NCBI GenBank assembly: GCA_018398765.1
Contig: JAHBMJ010001217.1
Coordinates: forward strand, 83,916-147,915
DNA from: Chromera velia
Lineage: Eukaryota > Sar > Chromeraceae
Length of the DNA stretch: 64,000 bases
Direction: 5' to 3'
Shown here: positions 34,580 through 46,314 of the stretch, one piece after another
Layout: each line of letters begins with the position of its first letter
Numbering within the stretch: the first letter of the stretch is position 1
The notes under the pieces: generated by a model
Databases searched by the model: none
What the model saw: the letters and a program-made list of their open reading frames with translations, nothing else
Told to the model about the DNA's origin: nothing
Position numbers and translations under genes: made by a program

Positions 34580-35303
34580 GCTCAGAACGGGTAGAGGACT
34601 GATTCCAACGATCAGCTGACTCGAAGCATCCGAAATACTGATTCTTCGTGAGGCTTATTCGGTGACAAATGTCCCAGTTTCCGTACAGTAAATTAGAGAT
34701 CGAGAGTCATTATAGGACACATTGCCTCAGCGTGACTCGGACATGGAACCGACTGGAATCTTGAACAACGAAGACAGGGTCAGAAAGAGAATGAAAGAGA
34801 GAAACGTTCATGGCCGGCGCCGCGTAAAATTTTGATTTCTGTTGAGGTCCGCGGTGCATGCATGCATGGCGCAAAATTGCCTATAGCTGTGATCGACTTT
34901 GTGTATTAAATATTCAAACTTTTCAATCTATATGGATGGCTATCGCGCGTACATGGGCGCAAAGCGCGCGCGCGAACTCGCTCCACATGCTCGTGCATTG
35001 CATGCATCATTGACAGGCAGAAATATTCAGAACGCTGTTCTTTCTTCGGATCTCTTCCGTCTACGACGGATCGCAATCTTTGCCAATTTGCGAGTTCTTT
35101 TTATCCAACACGAATACCTCGCTGACTTCTGCAAGATCTTTGAGTGGAGTCCAGTCCAGTGCTGCTCGTCAACGCACACGTCTCCGTCCACGCCGCCTTC
35201 CAACCAACACATCGTTGTCTGATATCACACATCTTGAAAACGGGTTCCCTCACTGGGGAGAGAGAGGCGGGCACTTGAAGTGGACAGAGAGAAGGCAGGC
35301 AAG
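34580..35303. promoter_or_regulatory. Divergent promoter region between the Myb and MORN genes
   Basis: Contains TGCATGCATGCA at 34,855-34,866 and TGCATGCA at 34,999-35,006, with CG-rich patches (GGCCGGCGCCGCG and GCGCGCGCGCG). Both starts lie within about 450 bases of a motif. Regulatory role is inferred. Confidence 0.45.
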
Positions 35304-37721
35304 ATGTCTGACAAAAAGAAAGCGAAAGAGCAAACGAAAATGAAGAACGAGATCAATCGACTCGAAAAGAAGGTTGACGAAGCAGAACTCGAACAACAGT
35401 TCAAGAAGTTCATGGAGCGGCTCTTCATTGAAAGGGGCAAACTGCCTTCAGCAGCATCTGAAGGAAATCTCGAAACGGAGCCAACGTTTGTGCAAAAGCT
35501 CTTGCAGCAGAGCGATAGAAAGGAACGTGAAATGGAAGGGAAGATTACAAAGGAAAGAGAGGAGACAGAGAACACCAATCAGAAAGGAGATCCAAAAGAA
35601 AAGGAACAGGAACCGTCCGATGCCTACCCTCCCGACATATGGAAAGAGCACGTGTGGGAGAATGGGGACTCCTTCATGGGGAGGTGGGAAGATGGTGCCT
35701 TTAGTTTCGGTTCCTATGTGTGGAAGGAAGGAGACATATATGAGGGAGGATATGACACGGGGGGTTCAAGTGGACCGGCGAAGAAAGAAGGGGACGGGTT
35801 GTATGTGTTCAAGAGTGGTAGCCTCTATCAAGGCGAGTACAGGGAAGGGAAAAAGTGGGGGTTCGGTCGGTACAATTGGTCGAATGGAGAAACGTATGAA
35901 GGTCTGTGGAAGAACGGGCTTCCAGATACGATAGGGAGGTATACGTTCAAAAACGGAGACGTGTATGAGGGTGGTTGGTCTCAAGGGCAATTTGAGGTGA
36001 AGGGGAAGTACAAGTTTGCCAGTGGGCAAGAGTACTGTGGGGACTTCAAGGGGGGGGAGAGGCACGGAGACGGGAAGTTTGTGTACACGAATGGGGACGT
36101 TGAATACTGCCAGTGGAAACACAACAAGGAGTGTGGAGTCTCTTTTCTCAAGAGAAAGAGGGCGGAGGGGGAAGAGATGCAGGTCTATGCGATTCATTAC
36201 AAAGCCGGGGGGACGCAAATAGGATCCTGGAAGAAGGTGGAGGGCACAAACGTCAGTTGTAGATTTGTACAGAGATCGAAAGAGGGAACGGTGTGCAAAC
36301 AGAAAACGACAGAAAGAAAGACGTATGGCGAGGGGGGAAGACAAAGAACCGACGCCAGACGGCTTTTGCCATTCTCTTTTTTGGTAGTCCCCTCGTTTTT
36401 CCCTCGCTGTCTGTCTGCCTGCTGACTCAGGGATCTGTCGAATTGAAGTGAAGTTTTTTGTTTTTCTTGAAGGGTCGATCCAATGACCGCCCCCCCTCCG
36501 TTGTTTGTCTGTGTACATACAATATTACCCTGTGACTGAGGGGCAGACATGATTCCTACACAACAGGACAGTGTGGAATTGGTTTCTATGCATATTTACT
36601 CTGCCTGCAGAAGGAAGACGCCCTGTGGTTGATCGACAAAGTTGACAAGAACATCCGGGACAAGGTACAGGACGCGGATGCATTGCTTGAGAGGATCAAC
36701 CGATGGATCCAGGGATCGATTTCGAGGGTGGGTCAGTTACGAGTTGGAATCAATCAATCAAAATGTGATCGATGGGTCTTTGGCTGTAACAGTTGCTGCA
36801 TGGCTGGGCGGGTGGGCCTGTTTTTTGTGACTATTGGCCACTCCTCATTCCTTCCATCATTCGTTCATTCATTCATTCACTTGTGCATTCGTTCGTCCAT
36901 TCATTCATTCATTTATTCGCTTGTGCATTCATTCATTCATTCATTCACTTGTGCGCTCGTTCGTCCATTCATTCATTCATTCATTTATTCGCTTGTGCAT
37001 TCATTCATTCATTCATTCATTCATTCTTCACTTGTGCGCTCGTTCGTCCATTCATTCATTCATTCATTCATTCATTCATTCATTCATTCACTTGTGCGCT
37101 CGTTCGTCCATTCATTCATTCATTCATTTATTCGCTTGTGCATTCATTCATTCATTCATTCATTCATTCATTCATTCACTTGTGCGCTCGTTCGTCCATT
37201 CATTCATTCATTTATTCGCTTGTGCATTCATTCATTCATTCATTCATTCATTCACTTGTGCGCTCGTTCGTCCATTCATTCATTCATTCATTCATTCATT
37301 CATTCATTCACTTGTGCATTCGTTCGCTCGTCCGTTCGTTCACTCATCATGAGAATTCATGAAGATCAGCATTGGCGGTTTTGCCCCCCCCCCCCAACAT
37401 CTGCCGTGCTTGAATTAATTGTGCTGCAGCTGAGGGGCAAAAAGGATTTGATGATCCGAGCGTTCCTGACTCAGGCGGTGAACAAACAGCTGTTGGAATC
37501 GGAGGGGGAGTTTGGGTATTGTGGAGATTTGAATGAGTGCCACCAGGCGGAGGGACTTGGACACTTCAAAAACTATGGAAGGGCAGAGAGGATAGGAGAG
37601 TGGAAAGCGGGGGTTCAAGATGGGTCGGTTGAAGTCCATGGCTCACTCAGTCTATCTCGATCTTCCTCTGCTTGTCTTTTCTCCTAGCTTTTCTCTGCCT
37701 CTCTCTCTCTCCCTCTCTGTG

Positions 37722-37758
<37 letters not shown>

Positions 37759-37873
37759 TCCTGCGTTCAAGTTGTCTTCTTCTTTTTTCGAATCTCCTCT
37801 CTTCCATCTGAGCCTCTTTCTTAGCAGCTGCCCGACTCATTCTTTCTTGTCCCCCCTTTTCAAAATCTGTTTT

Positions 37874-37937
<64 letters not shown>

Positions 37938-37992
37938 CATATAGTCTGTCTGTCTGTCTGCCTGTCTGGAAGAGAAAAAGGAAAGAAAAGAC

Positions 37993-38030
<38 letters not shown>

Positions 38031-39897
38031 GCCCGGCAACTGGCACCCAGCAGGCACAATTGCATGCACCGTTTCATGTTTCTTGTCTATTTTGTCAAGC
38101 ACCATGACCTGCAACACATACCGAAGCCCTGACGCATTTCTGCATGCCGTCCCTCCCCACGTAGGTACGGTGTACACGTTGCAGAGAACGGCGAGTGTTA
38201 CTCAGGGCAGTACAAGCGTGGATTGCCCTGGGGGTTTGGCGTTTGGTATCGCTCTTCGTACTCCAAGATGTTCGAAGAGAATGGTCAGAAGACCAGCGGC
38301 CCCGTTTGGGTCACCGGGCAGTTCAAAGATGGGAAGCCTGAGGGGATTTGCCGCATGCGGGACGAGAAGACTGGAGACAGATATACGGGGGAGTATGAGA
38401 GAGGGCAAGTTACGAACTTCGGAAGATTTATTTGGCCCAGCTCTCGAGGAGTGATCGAACACCTAGGAGATTGGGGGGAGACGAAGAGCGAAAGTCGTCT
38501 GATTGGAAAGTACGTGTGGAGAAACGGAAACGTGGAGTGGCCGGTGGACCCCCCGACGGGTCGAAGCGCAGCGGGGTGGATGGCCGTTGGGCTTTTCAAC
38601 AGACCGCCTGAGGCGCGTTCGATTGTGCAGACACCTGAAGGCAGACTGCTGCTTTTTGAGTCAAGCGTCCCGAGAGACAAACAACCAAGGGAACTGGAGG
38701 GAGAGGAGGTAAGTGAGGTCGTTCGGCAGAGAGACAATGAAAGGGTGAATAAGGAAGTACACTTTCGAGAGCACCTCTTTCTCCTTCTCTCTCCATCGAT
38801 CTCTCTCTGTCTCTCCCTCTCTAGCTGTCTCTCCCTCCCCCCCTCTTTCTCTAGGTGTGGGTGTGGGTGTGCGTGTGAGTCGATGTGCATCTGGTGCGCG
38901 TCTTTCTGCCCCCTCCCGACCCCTGTATGTGTGTATGTGTGTGCTCTCTCTCTCTCCCTCCCCCCCCCTCTCTCTGTCTGTGTCTTCGTGGGGTGTTTTT
39001 TTGGGTGTATGTCTTTTTTTTCTTTGTGCACCTATCTGTACACGCCTGTTCCTTCTGGATCCTTTGTGCATGCAGAAGGAGCAGTGGCTGAAGAGAATCA
39101 AGAACGCCGACGTGCGTCTCGCACAGAAGTGGAGGGAGGTGTCTGTGAAGATGAAGACAATTTCTTCCATCACAAACGAAGCGATTGACAAGGCCAACGA
39201 GAAAGTCGATCGAATTCGAAACACCCCCTGGAAACCTCACACCACCGGTACAGTGAAGACCTCCGTCATCCTTCAACTGCAGGAAGAGATGGCAAATGGC
39301 ACACATCAGTGCGATCAACTGATCACAGACATCCGAAAGCCAGAATCCAGCTCTAGCTCCTCCGTCCTTCCAAAACCCTCTTCTTACCCAAACGCCGCTG
39401 CTGTGGTGGACGACTGGCCGGGGCCCCTGCCCGAGCTAGACCTGTTGCAGGCGTCTCTGTCATCCATGTCCAGAATCTTCAGAGCGCAGACGGGTCTCCT
39501 CGACGCACCCATGTGCATGCAGGAGTATATCAAATTCTTCGTGGACGGATTCCAACCTGCTCAGAAGAGAGAATTAAAAGGAAACCCTCAAAAGTTCCCT
39601 CCACCCACGTCGAAATGTGAGTGTTTCTCACACTGTGGTCGAAGTCAACAATTTGTTGCCAAGATCATACATTCCTGCCCTGATGACGGTGGCTCTTCAC
39701 GAGCTGAAACCGCCCCAGAAAGCCTCGCCACTTCTGCCTCGTCAGTGCAGAAAGCAGAAAACGGTAATGCTCCGCACTCTGGACTTGGAATTGAAGTCAG
39801 TGGATTGAAAGAGTGCAGCTCGAGGCCCCTGGTATCGTCTTCTAGTCTGTCTCAAGAGAAAGAAGAGACGCCACAACAGAGTTTCATGGCAGAGTGA
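35304..39897 (+). CDS. MORN-repeat protein with two MORN blocks, five exons
   Basis: Exons are 35304-36290, 36611-36727, 37430-37623, 38165-38708 and 39076-39897. They join in phase to about 887 codons. MORN repeats form beta-hairpin arrays that bind lipids or proteins and often act at the cell cortex in alveolates. Residues 1-100 are charged and probably coiled coil. About six MORN units follow, for example YQGEYREGKKWGFGRYNWSN and YEGGWSQGQF. Exons 2-3 add a predicted helical linker (KEDALWLIDKVDKNIRDKVQ). Exon 4 has a second block of about four units (YSGQYKRGLPWGFGVWY, YTGEYERGQVTNFGRF). Exon 5 is again helical, then low complexity. The end of exon 1 has two phase-0 choices. 36290 (donor GTGTGC) was preferred over 36236 (GTGGAG) because every other donor in the window keeps G at +5. 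No kinase or SET domain is seen. Confidence 0.83.
36858..37348. repeat. ATTC-based compound minisatellite in MORN intron 2
   Basis: ATTC runs alternate with two short connectors, GCTTGTGCATTC and ACTTGTGCGCTCGTTCGTCC, in an irregular higher-order order. All three plus-strand frames stay open across it as Ile/His/Ser/Phe repeats, which are not protein-coding. Confidence 0.9.
37720..38034. repeat. GT, CTTT and CTGT microsatellites in MORN intron 3
   Basis: (TG)n at about 37,723-37,755, (CTTT)n then (CTGT)n at about 37,872-37,932, and further CTGT runs to 38,031. Confidence 0.9.
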
Positions 39898-40263
39898 TAT
39901 ACAGAAAGACTACCCTTGTCGAAATAATTACTGAAGAATATGGAAGCCTGGACGTTGTCCGGGGCGGGCAGTCATCGTTTATGAAATAAATCTGTACCTA
40001 GATCTGTACCCAAAAATTTATATCTGCAGCTCTCTCTAGGCTATGTTTATTTATACTAATATCTGTATCATTACAGTTACTACAGTATCAAAATTTAGAT
40101 TAAAATTTGAAAAAACAAATGATTTTTTGTAGAACAGCTAGTGGCGCACTAGGTGCCAGTGGCGCGTGTAGCTACTAGCTAAACTAGTAGCTAAGCCTAG
40201 AGCTGAGTGTCACACATAAAAAAAAACCATTTTTCGTTTTTGAATGGGAAAACGTTCACGATC
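39898..40263. other. AT-rich 3' flank of the MORN gene
   Basis: No gene is seen. It ends with the 35-base dispersed block (TTTTTGAATGGGAAAACG) that is also found at about 622-657. Confidence 0.45.
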
Positions 40264-40533
40264 ATAGGCTCTGCACTCCACAAATAAAAAAAAAAAAAAA
40301 GAAAGCTTCCAATCTTTTTTTTTATTATATATTTATCAACCAAACAACATACCTAGCAATACATTAGACAACACATAGTTTTCATGCAACATCCCGGGCA
40401 ACACTCCTCCAACACTTGAACAACAGATGTTTGTCTGTTGACTGCCTTAAAAAAAAAAAAAAATCTATTTAAAAAAAGTTTTTCCGATCTTATATATATA
40501 TATATAGACTAGTATATAGAGTGCACAGCCTAG
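40264..40533. mobile_element. MITE related to the 28.8-kb copy, inverted
   Basis: The left end TAGGCTCTGCACTCCACAAA and the right end GTGCACAGCCTAG are imperfect inverted repeats matching the other MITE. The interior is similar in the reverse orientation, including the CAACACTTGAACAACAG block. No target duplication is evident, so it is older or has been altered at one end. Confidence 0.65.
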
Positions 40534-40884
40534 AAAAAAACAAGGCTGTTTATAGGTATAAAAGATGCTAAAACTTGAAGTAAGTTTCTTTTTTTATGAT
40601 ATAACTGAAAAATCAAGAGTTAACTACACACCTAAGTACTCAAAAACCTAATCAAAAACAAAATTAAAAAAAAAAAACGTCACTCCCATCGTATACACAA
40701 ACAAAAATAATCAAAATACTTGTATATGAACGTTTCTACTGCTAATTCTACTATAATATATGTGTATTCTTCTGCAGTAACGTATATGTTATATCATTAT
40801 CCATGTTAGCATCTATAAGTGTACCTAAGATCTTAATCATACCGTCTGATTCACTAGCTGATTCATACTTACACACGGTACCAC

Positions 40885-40928
40885 ACCTACACATACACAC
40901 GCACATACACATACGGTGACACACATAT

Positions 40929-40975
<47 letters not shown>

Positions 40976-40976
40976 T
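40885..40976. repeat. ACAC/ACAT microsatellite
   Basis: ACACAT and (CA)n units, with some CATA. Confidence 0.85.
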
Positions 40977-41471
40977 GCTAGCAAACCATAGCTCTAAATC
41001 AATATTCTATCGCGAAATCCGTTGGTTTACTCTCTTTTTTGACTGTCTGTTAACCGCCGTGGTACAGAGTTGCCCTTTTGAAACCTCTTCGATGTCTGAT
41101 TCCACTGCCATATTGAATCGGAGTAAAAAAACCGGAGCGCCATAGGTTGCGCGCCTTCTCAACTTCTTTCCTGCAGTGTGGAAGACAAAGTGAAGAGGGA
41201 GAGAGGGACAGAAAGACTGAGAGGACTCTGAGGACACGAAGGGCTGGAAAAGAATTAAGCATCGACTCGCTTCAAGTTGTGTTTTGTGTTTTTCATGGCT
41301 GCGTGCAATTGGTCGCATGGGTGCAAACGTTCTTCTAGCTATATATTCCATGCATCTTATGCATCAAACAAGAACGAGCGAGCACGCGTTATCTGTTGCA
41401 CACGATTCCCCCGAGATGAGGAACCCCCTGCAGACCGGGCTGGACTGGATTCGACTGGATGCCCTCCCTCT

Positions 41472-41835
41472 GTCTTTCCTTTCCCTCTCCCTCTGCTTCT
41501 GCCCCTGCCTCTCCCTGCAGTTACTCGATCGACACTTTTCCTGTTTGTCCCTCTCTGACTATGCCTCTTTCTTGCAGGTACTGAAAGCTTTTCCTTTCCC
41601 TCTCCCTCTGCTTCTGCCCCTGCCTCTTCCTGCAAGTCACTCGACGCTTTTCCTGCCTGTCTCCCTCTCCCCCTTCCCTTTCCTTGCAGGCATTGAATGC
41701 TTTCCCTTTGCCTCTCCCTCTGCTTCTGCCACTGCCTCTCCCCGCAGTCACTCAACGCTTTTCCTGCCTGTCCCCCTCTCCCCCTTCCCTGCAGCCGCTG
41801 GATGCTTTCCCTCTCCCTCTCCGCGAGTGCACTTC
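41472..41835. repeat. Pyrimidine-rich minisatellite, unit about 110 bp, just over three copies
   Basis: Units start TTTCCCTCTCCCTCTGCTTC and recur at about 41,472, 41,587, 41,697 and (partial) 41,803. Each contains one or two TGCAG trinucleotide-type ends preceded by pyrimidines, so each looks like a splice acceptor. The Leu/Pro/Ser-rich open frames here come from the repeat. Confidence 0.8.
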
Positions 41836-43026
41836 ACGTTTCGGCCGGCCGTTCGGATCGGTTCGTGGCGATTTCCCCTCCGCTCCTCCTCCCTCCCCCT
41901 CATCTCGGTAAATTCCGCGAAGGAAAAGGAACGCATGTGCAAAAAACAGAACACGGGAGGACACGCATTTCCTGGCTGGCAGCAGCCCAAGCCGAGGAAG
42001 GCGTGCGGTCCCGAGGCGGGCCTTCTCTCCCTCTCTTCGATCCTTCGTGTTTTCTTTTCAGAAAATCAGGAAGGAAAGATATTAGAGAAAAAAAGAAAAC
42101 AGGCACGCGCACAAGTGCACCACATAAACTCGCTGGAGAGGTATCGGTCGATGCCAGCACAAGTCATAGCGCGGATATAGCCTCTCAAAGCAACGAGATG
42201 CGACCGTCTAAGTGAATGAGAAAAAGGAAAGCAAAGGGGGGGAATAAGGAGAGCCCTACGTGGTCAGGAAACAAAATCAAACCAAAAACGAATTCCGAAA
42301 ACGGCGGAAGGGGAAAGGAGAACGAAGACCAACGAGATGAAACAAAAGTGTGGTGGGTGGTATGAGATGATGAACTTACCTGGCGATCATGCAATTGAAT
42401 ATACCCATCCTTACCGTGTGACCGAGCAGTCTCACTACAATGAGAAGGAAAGTACGTACTGTCTCCCAAAAACATGGCAGAGAGCACACATCCGACTCGA
42501 GACTGCCGTATACACGCTGATGGGCCCTGGCGACTCAGTCTGGAATGATCTAAAAGCAAAGAGAAGAAGAAGAAACCAATGCGCTTGCCTGACCATTCTG
42601 GGACTGACCATGCACTCTCTTCCAACTCGACGTCGGTCAGCTCCGATCCAGGCCCTCTTCTTCGTCATTTTCGTCTTCGCGCTTCCCTTGAGCCCTGGTC
42701 CTTTCTGGGTCGCTCTCCTTAATTCTGTCTGTCCGAAGAGACCATCTTCTCTTTGTATATTTGTGTAGGCATCCGTCCCATCTCTGCATGCGCGTGGATC
42801 TGAATGTGATCCACTCACATGAGATTGCGTGACTGCATGACTTTCGGCATCTTTTGTCGCCCTCCGCCCCCCCCTTCTTTTTTTCGGACTTTTTCCTTTG
42901 TGTCCAAGCGAACAAGCAGATGCAAGAGCGTCGGAGGTAGATAGATGTATGGTGGGTGGGTACAAGGTGGAGAAACAAACAGACTCTTTGGTTGGACGGA
43001 CACAAACCTAGACGGACATGCACACG

Positions 43027-43064
<38 letters not shown>

Positions 43065-43357
43065 NNNNNNNNNNNNNNNNNNNNNNNNNNNNNNNNNNNN
43101 NNNNNNNNNNNNNNNNNNNNNNNNNNNNNNNNNNNNNNNNNNNNNNNNNNNNNNNNNNNNNNNNNNNNNNNNNNNNNNNNNNNNNNNNNNNNNNNNNNNN
43201 NNNNNNNNNNNNNNNNNNNNNNNNNNNNNNNNNNNNNNNNNNNNNNNNNNNNNNNNNNNNNNNNNNNNNNNNNNNNNNNNNNNNNNNNNNNNNNNNNNNN
43301 NNNNNNNNNNNNNNNNNNNNNNNNNNNNNNNNNNNNNNNNNNNNNNNNNNNNNNNNN
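43065..43357. other. Assembly gap, 293 N
   Basis: The unknown bases lie between a (CA)n tract (about 43,030-43,064) and a GGGAGAGA-type tract (43,358-43,490). The gap is therefore inside low-complexity DNA, and its true length is unknown. Confidence 0.99.
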
Positions 43358-43490
43358 AGAGAGGGAGAGAGGGAGAGAGGGAGAGAGGGAGAGAGGGAGA
43401 GAGGGAGAGAGGGAGAGAGGGAGAGAGGGAGAGAGGGAGAGAGGGAGAGAGGGAGAGAGGGAGAGAGGGAGAGAGGGAGAGAGGGAGAAA
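43358..43490. repeat. GAGAGGGA tract beside the gap
   Basis: About sixteen units of AGAGAGGG-type octamer, truncated by the gap on its left. Confidence 0.95.
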
Positions 43491-44274
43491 GAAGGCCGAA
43501 GGGGGAGGGGAGGCAGGCACAAATCGTTCTTTCTCTCCTTAGTCTTGCCATTCTTTTCGTTTTCTTCAGTTCCTTCTTTCTTTTGGAGCAGCATGAAGGA
43601 AAATACAAAAGACCACCGGACATACGGAAAGCAAGACAGGCAGACACACATGCATGCAGACAAACCGCAACCGACCATCATACATGCATAAACCGGCCGG
43701 CAAATTAATCAAGGGCCGCGTGCACGCGTAAAAAAGGAAAACTCGCTCTCATTGCGCGCGCGCACCATATGCATGGGCCTGACACAAACGCATCCATGCA
43801 TGCGCAAATCGCGTACGTGAGATCCAAAGCATCAGCAGAATTTGGCGTGACGGTCTCGTAACACTGACAACAACCTAGCTTAATGAGGAAATCTTTGAAA
43901 ACAATCAGACGCGCAGCTGGCTTTGAATGTCTGCATGGTGTCTTGCTCTGACACTGCATTGTCTTGCATCAGCTAGCTCTGGATCTGCTGGAGCACCTCG
44001 TTGATTGTCGGGGACCGCGGGTGTATTGGTTTTGGTGTAGAAGGAGACAGGTATTTGTACTGCGTGAAAGAAGAGCACATCAGACTGCTTCTTCATTGGC
44101 CGTGTCCTGTTGCTCCCCGAGCCGAAAGAAGTGCATCGGGAGTCTGCTTCGCTTTCCCGGAGCAAGACCGCGTGTGCCCAAAAGAGACAGAGACGGAGAC
44201 GCGGTTGCGGGGAACCGCTAAAAGAAAGCTAAGAGGAGGGAGGAAAGCAAGAGGTTCTGCTGAGTTGAACCACC
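43491..44274. other. Probable promoter region of the 44.3-kb gene
   Basis: No coding exon is seen. TGCATGCA lies at 43,651-43,658 and TGCATGCG at 43,797-43,804, 470-620 bases before the start codon. Confidence 0.4.
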
Positions 44275-46274
44275 ATGATCGGTCTCTTTCGGACGAGCGT
44301 CTTGGTTTTCCTGGGGCTGCCCCTACTGTCTTGGGGTTTTTCTCCAACAGATTTTTCTTTTCGTTCGTCCTTAGAGTCAACTCAACGGCGAGACAACAGA
44401 GTCTGTGGGGGACTTTCTTTTTTGAAACGGCGGAATCAAGAGGCCTCGGAGGGTGGGTTGGGGCTTGATTTAACTGCTTTGAAGGCAGCGAAACTGGACC
44501 AGTATGGTGAGGAGATCAGCGAATTCCAATCGACCTCGACTCGATATTTCGTCAGTTCGTTTTCTCTTCACTTCTCCTTGGTGCATTTCTGTCTCCGTAT
44601 GTATGAGTTGTTCAGGAGGTTGTCCTGCTGGGTACATGTCCCGCTCGAAGCTTGTGGGCTGATACGTAAAACGCAGACGCACATGAACAGAAATGTTTCT
44701 GACACGATAACGGAAGAAAGGGGGAATAATGATCTGCAGATTGAAAGAGAGGAAGGAAGCGGATAAGAGGGATTTGTAAGGATTTGTAAGTATGGAGTCT
44801 CCGTCTCTCTCCACACAGAGACACGTCACACACACTTGTATTTTCATGTACATATCATCACACGCACGAAGGATGGGTGGCGCTTCTCCTGGCCAGTGAC
44901 AGAGCAGAAGAGAAGGGAAGAGTTCGGTAGAGTGAAGGAAGAAAGGAAGCAGGGGGGGCCTCAGGCGTCACGCGGGAGGGGGAAGGGGCTGGGTGGGAGA
45001 CGGAAGAGAGAAGCACTTCGCGTGTCCGCGTCGTTCCGTGCCTCCGGTGCTCAGTTTTATTTTCGCCATCGCGGTCAGTCCATTTGTTTTCTGCTTTCTG
45101 CACAAGTGCAATGAAACAAGCACGCGCGTGTTTTTTGCGTTCGTGCAGGGCGATGGGAAGAATCTCCACGAGGCATTTGCGGATGCCGTGAGCCAACTGG
45201 ATCAGGTGAAGCCCACCGTGTGCGTGGTGTACAACTTTGGTCTTGATCACGCGACCATCCTGAAGGCGGCCAACCGAAACGTCGCGACAGAGAAGTGCCC
45301 TCTCTACATCTTGGACGGGTCTGTCTGTCTGTCTGTTTCTCCTCTTTGTGTACCTGTATGCCTTTTTTTGTGTTTTTTTTGCGCGTGCGCGGGTGTGTGA
45401 GTGTGTGTCTATGTGTGAGTGAATGATGACTGAGTGATGGCCCTTCTCCATCTATATGTTGACAGAAAGAAACTGTGAATGAATGAAGGAAATGGGTGAA
45501 TGAACGAATGAATGAGTGCAGGTACTCGTACACAGACATGGAGACAAACACCACGATCAACTTTAACAGGGTGCTAGGATCCGAGGCTCCCGACTACAAC
45601 GACTGGAAGGAAAACCCGTTTGACACAAAAAAAGTTAGCAAAGAGATCTACGAGGATGCCAAGCAGCCCATTCTCCCGCCCTGGAGGAAGTCGCAGGCAG
45701 ATCATGCGAAGTGGACGGAGAGCGTGATGAAAATGGGCCCTGAAGAGAGGATGAAGGCCATCGGCGAGGAGGTATGTTTGTTAGTCGTGTTTTTTTCTTT
45801 CGCCTTCCTTCAAGGTTGAATGAACTCCAATATGTGTGTTCCTTCTTGCACATCCGCCACTTTGGGTTGTTTGTGTGCGAATGACTGGGACTGTCTGTCT
45901 CCTTTGTGCTTGGTTGTGCAGAGTTTGAGTGTGCGCTTTGCGCTGAGACTGTTTTGCATGCGTCTGTCTATGTTCGAATCCATCCTGGCGGAAGAAATTC
46001 GACAGGATCGACCGGACGAGTCTCAAACGCATGATTGCGTGTGTACCAGAAGGAGAATTTCGATGTGAATCCATCTGCTTGGTCGCGTCTATCTTTCCAT
46101 CTGTGTTTTTCTCTCTCTGTCCGTTTGTCAGCCTGTGTGTCTGCGTGGTCGGGTGTGTACATGAACAGAAAGAGAGAGAAGAAAGATGCAGTGAGTCTGC
46201 TTTTCCGCCTGCCTGCCTGCCTGCCTGCCTGTCATTTTTTTTGTCTGTCCGTGTACGGGACTTTGGCTCTCTCT

Positions 46275-46314
<40 letters not shown>

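Larger units (their letters stand above)
40534..43064. other. Repeat-rich intergenic region without a supported gene
   Basis: Contains (CA)n at about 40,885-40,976, the 110-bp minisatellite at 41,472-41,835, and several long but low-complexity open frames on both strands. None shows a domain or a plausible exon chain. Confidence 0.5.

Noticed and set aside
36629-37687. Long open frames of Ile/His/Ser/Phe repeats in all three plus frames
   Set aside because: They come from the ATTC minisatellite in MORN intron 2, whose period is not a multiple of three but has no stops. Only the short ends of one frame are true MORN exons.
29105-40263. Inverted MITE copies at 28.8 and 40.3 kb as ends of one 11-kb transposon carrying the Myb and MORN genes
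   Set aside because: Each copy has its own pair of inverted ends, and the first has its own 8-bp target duplication, so they are two separate insertions.
41284-42180. 298-codon Leu/Pro-rich open frame
   Set aside because: It lies mostly in the 110-bp pyrimidine minisatellite and then in unrelated sequence. No exon chain or domain, and other frames are also open.
42337-42768. 143-codon open frame near the gap
   Set aside because: Antisense frames of similar length overlap it; no domain, signal peptide or exon partners.
43065-43357. Long open frames across the run of N
   Set aside because: They exist only because unknown bases were read as open; the flanks are microsatellites.
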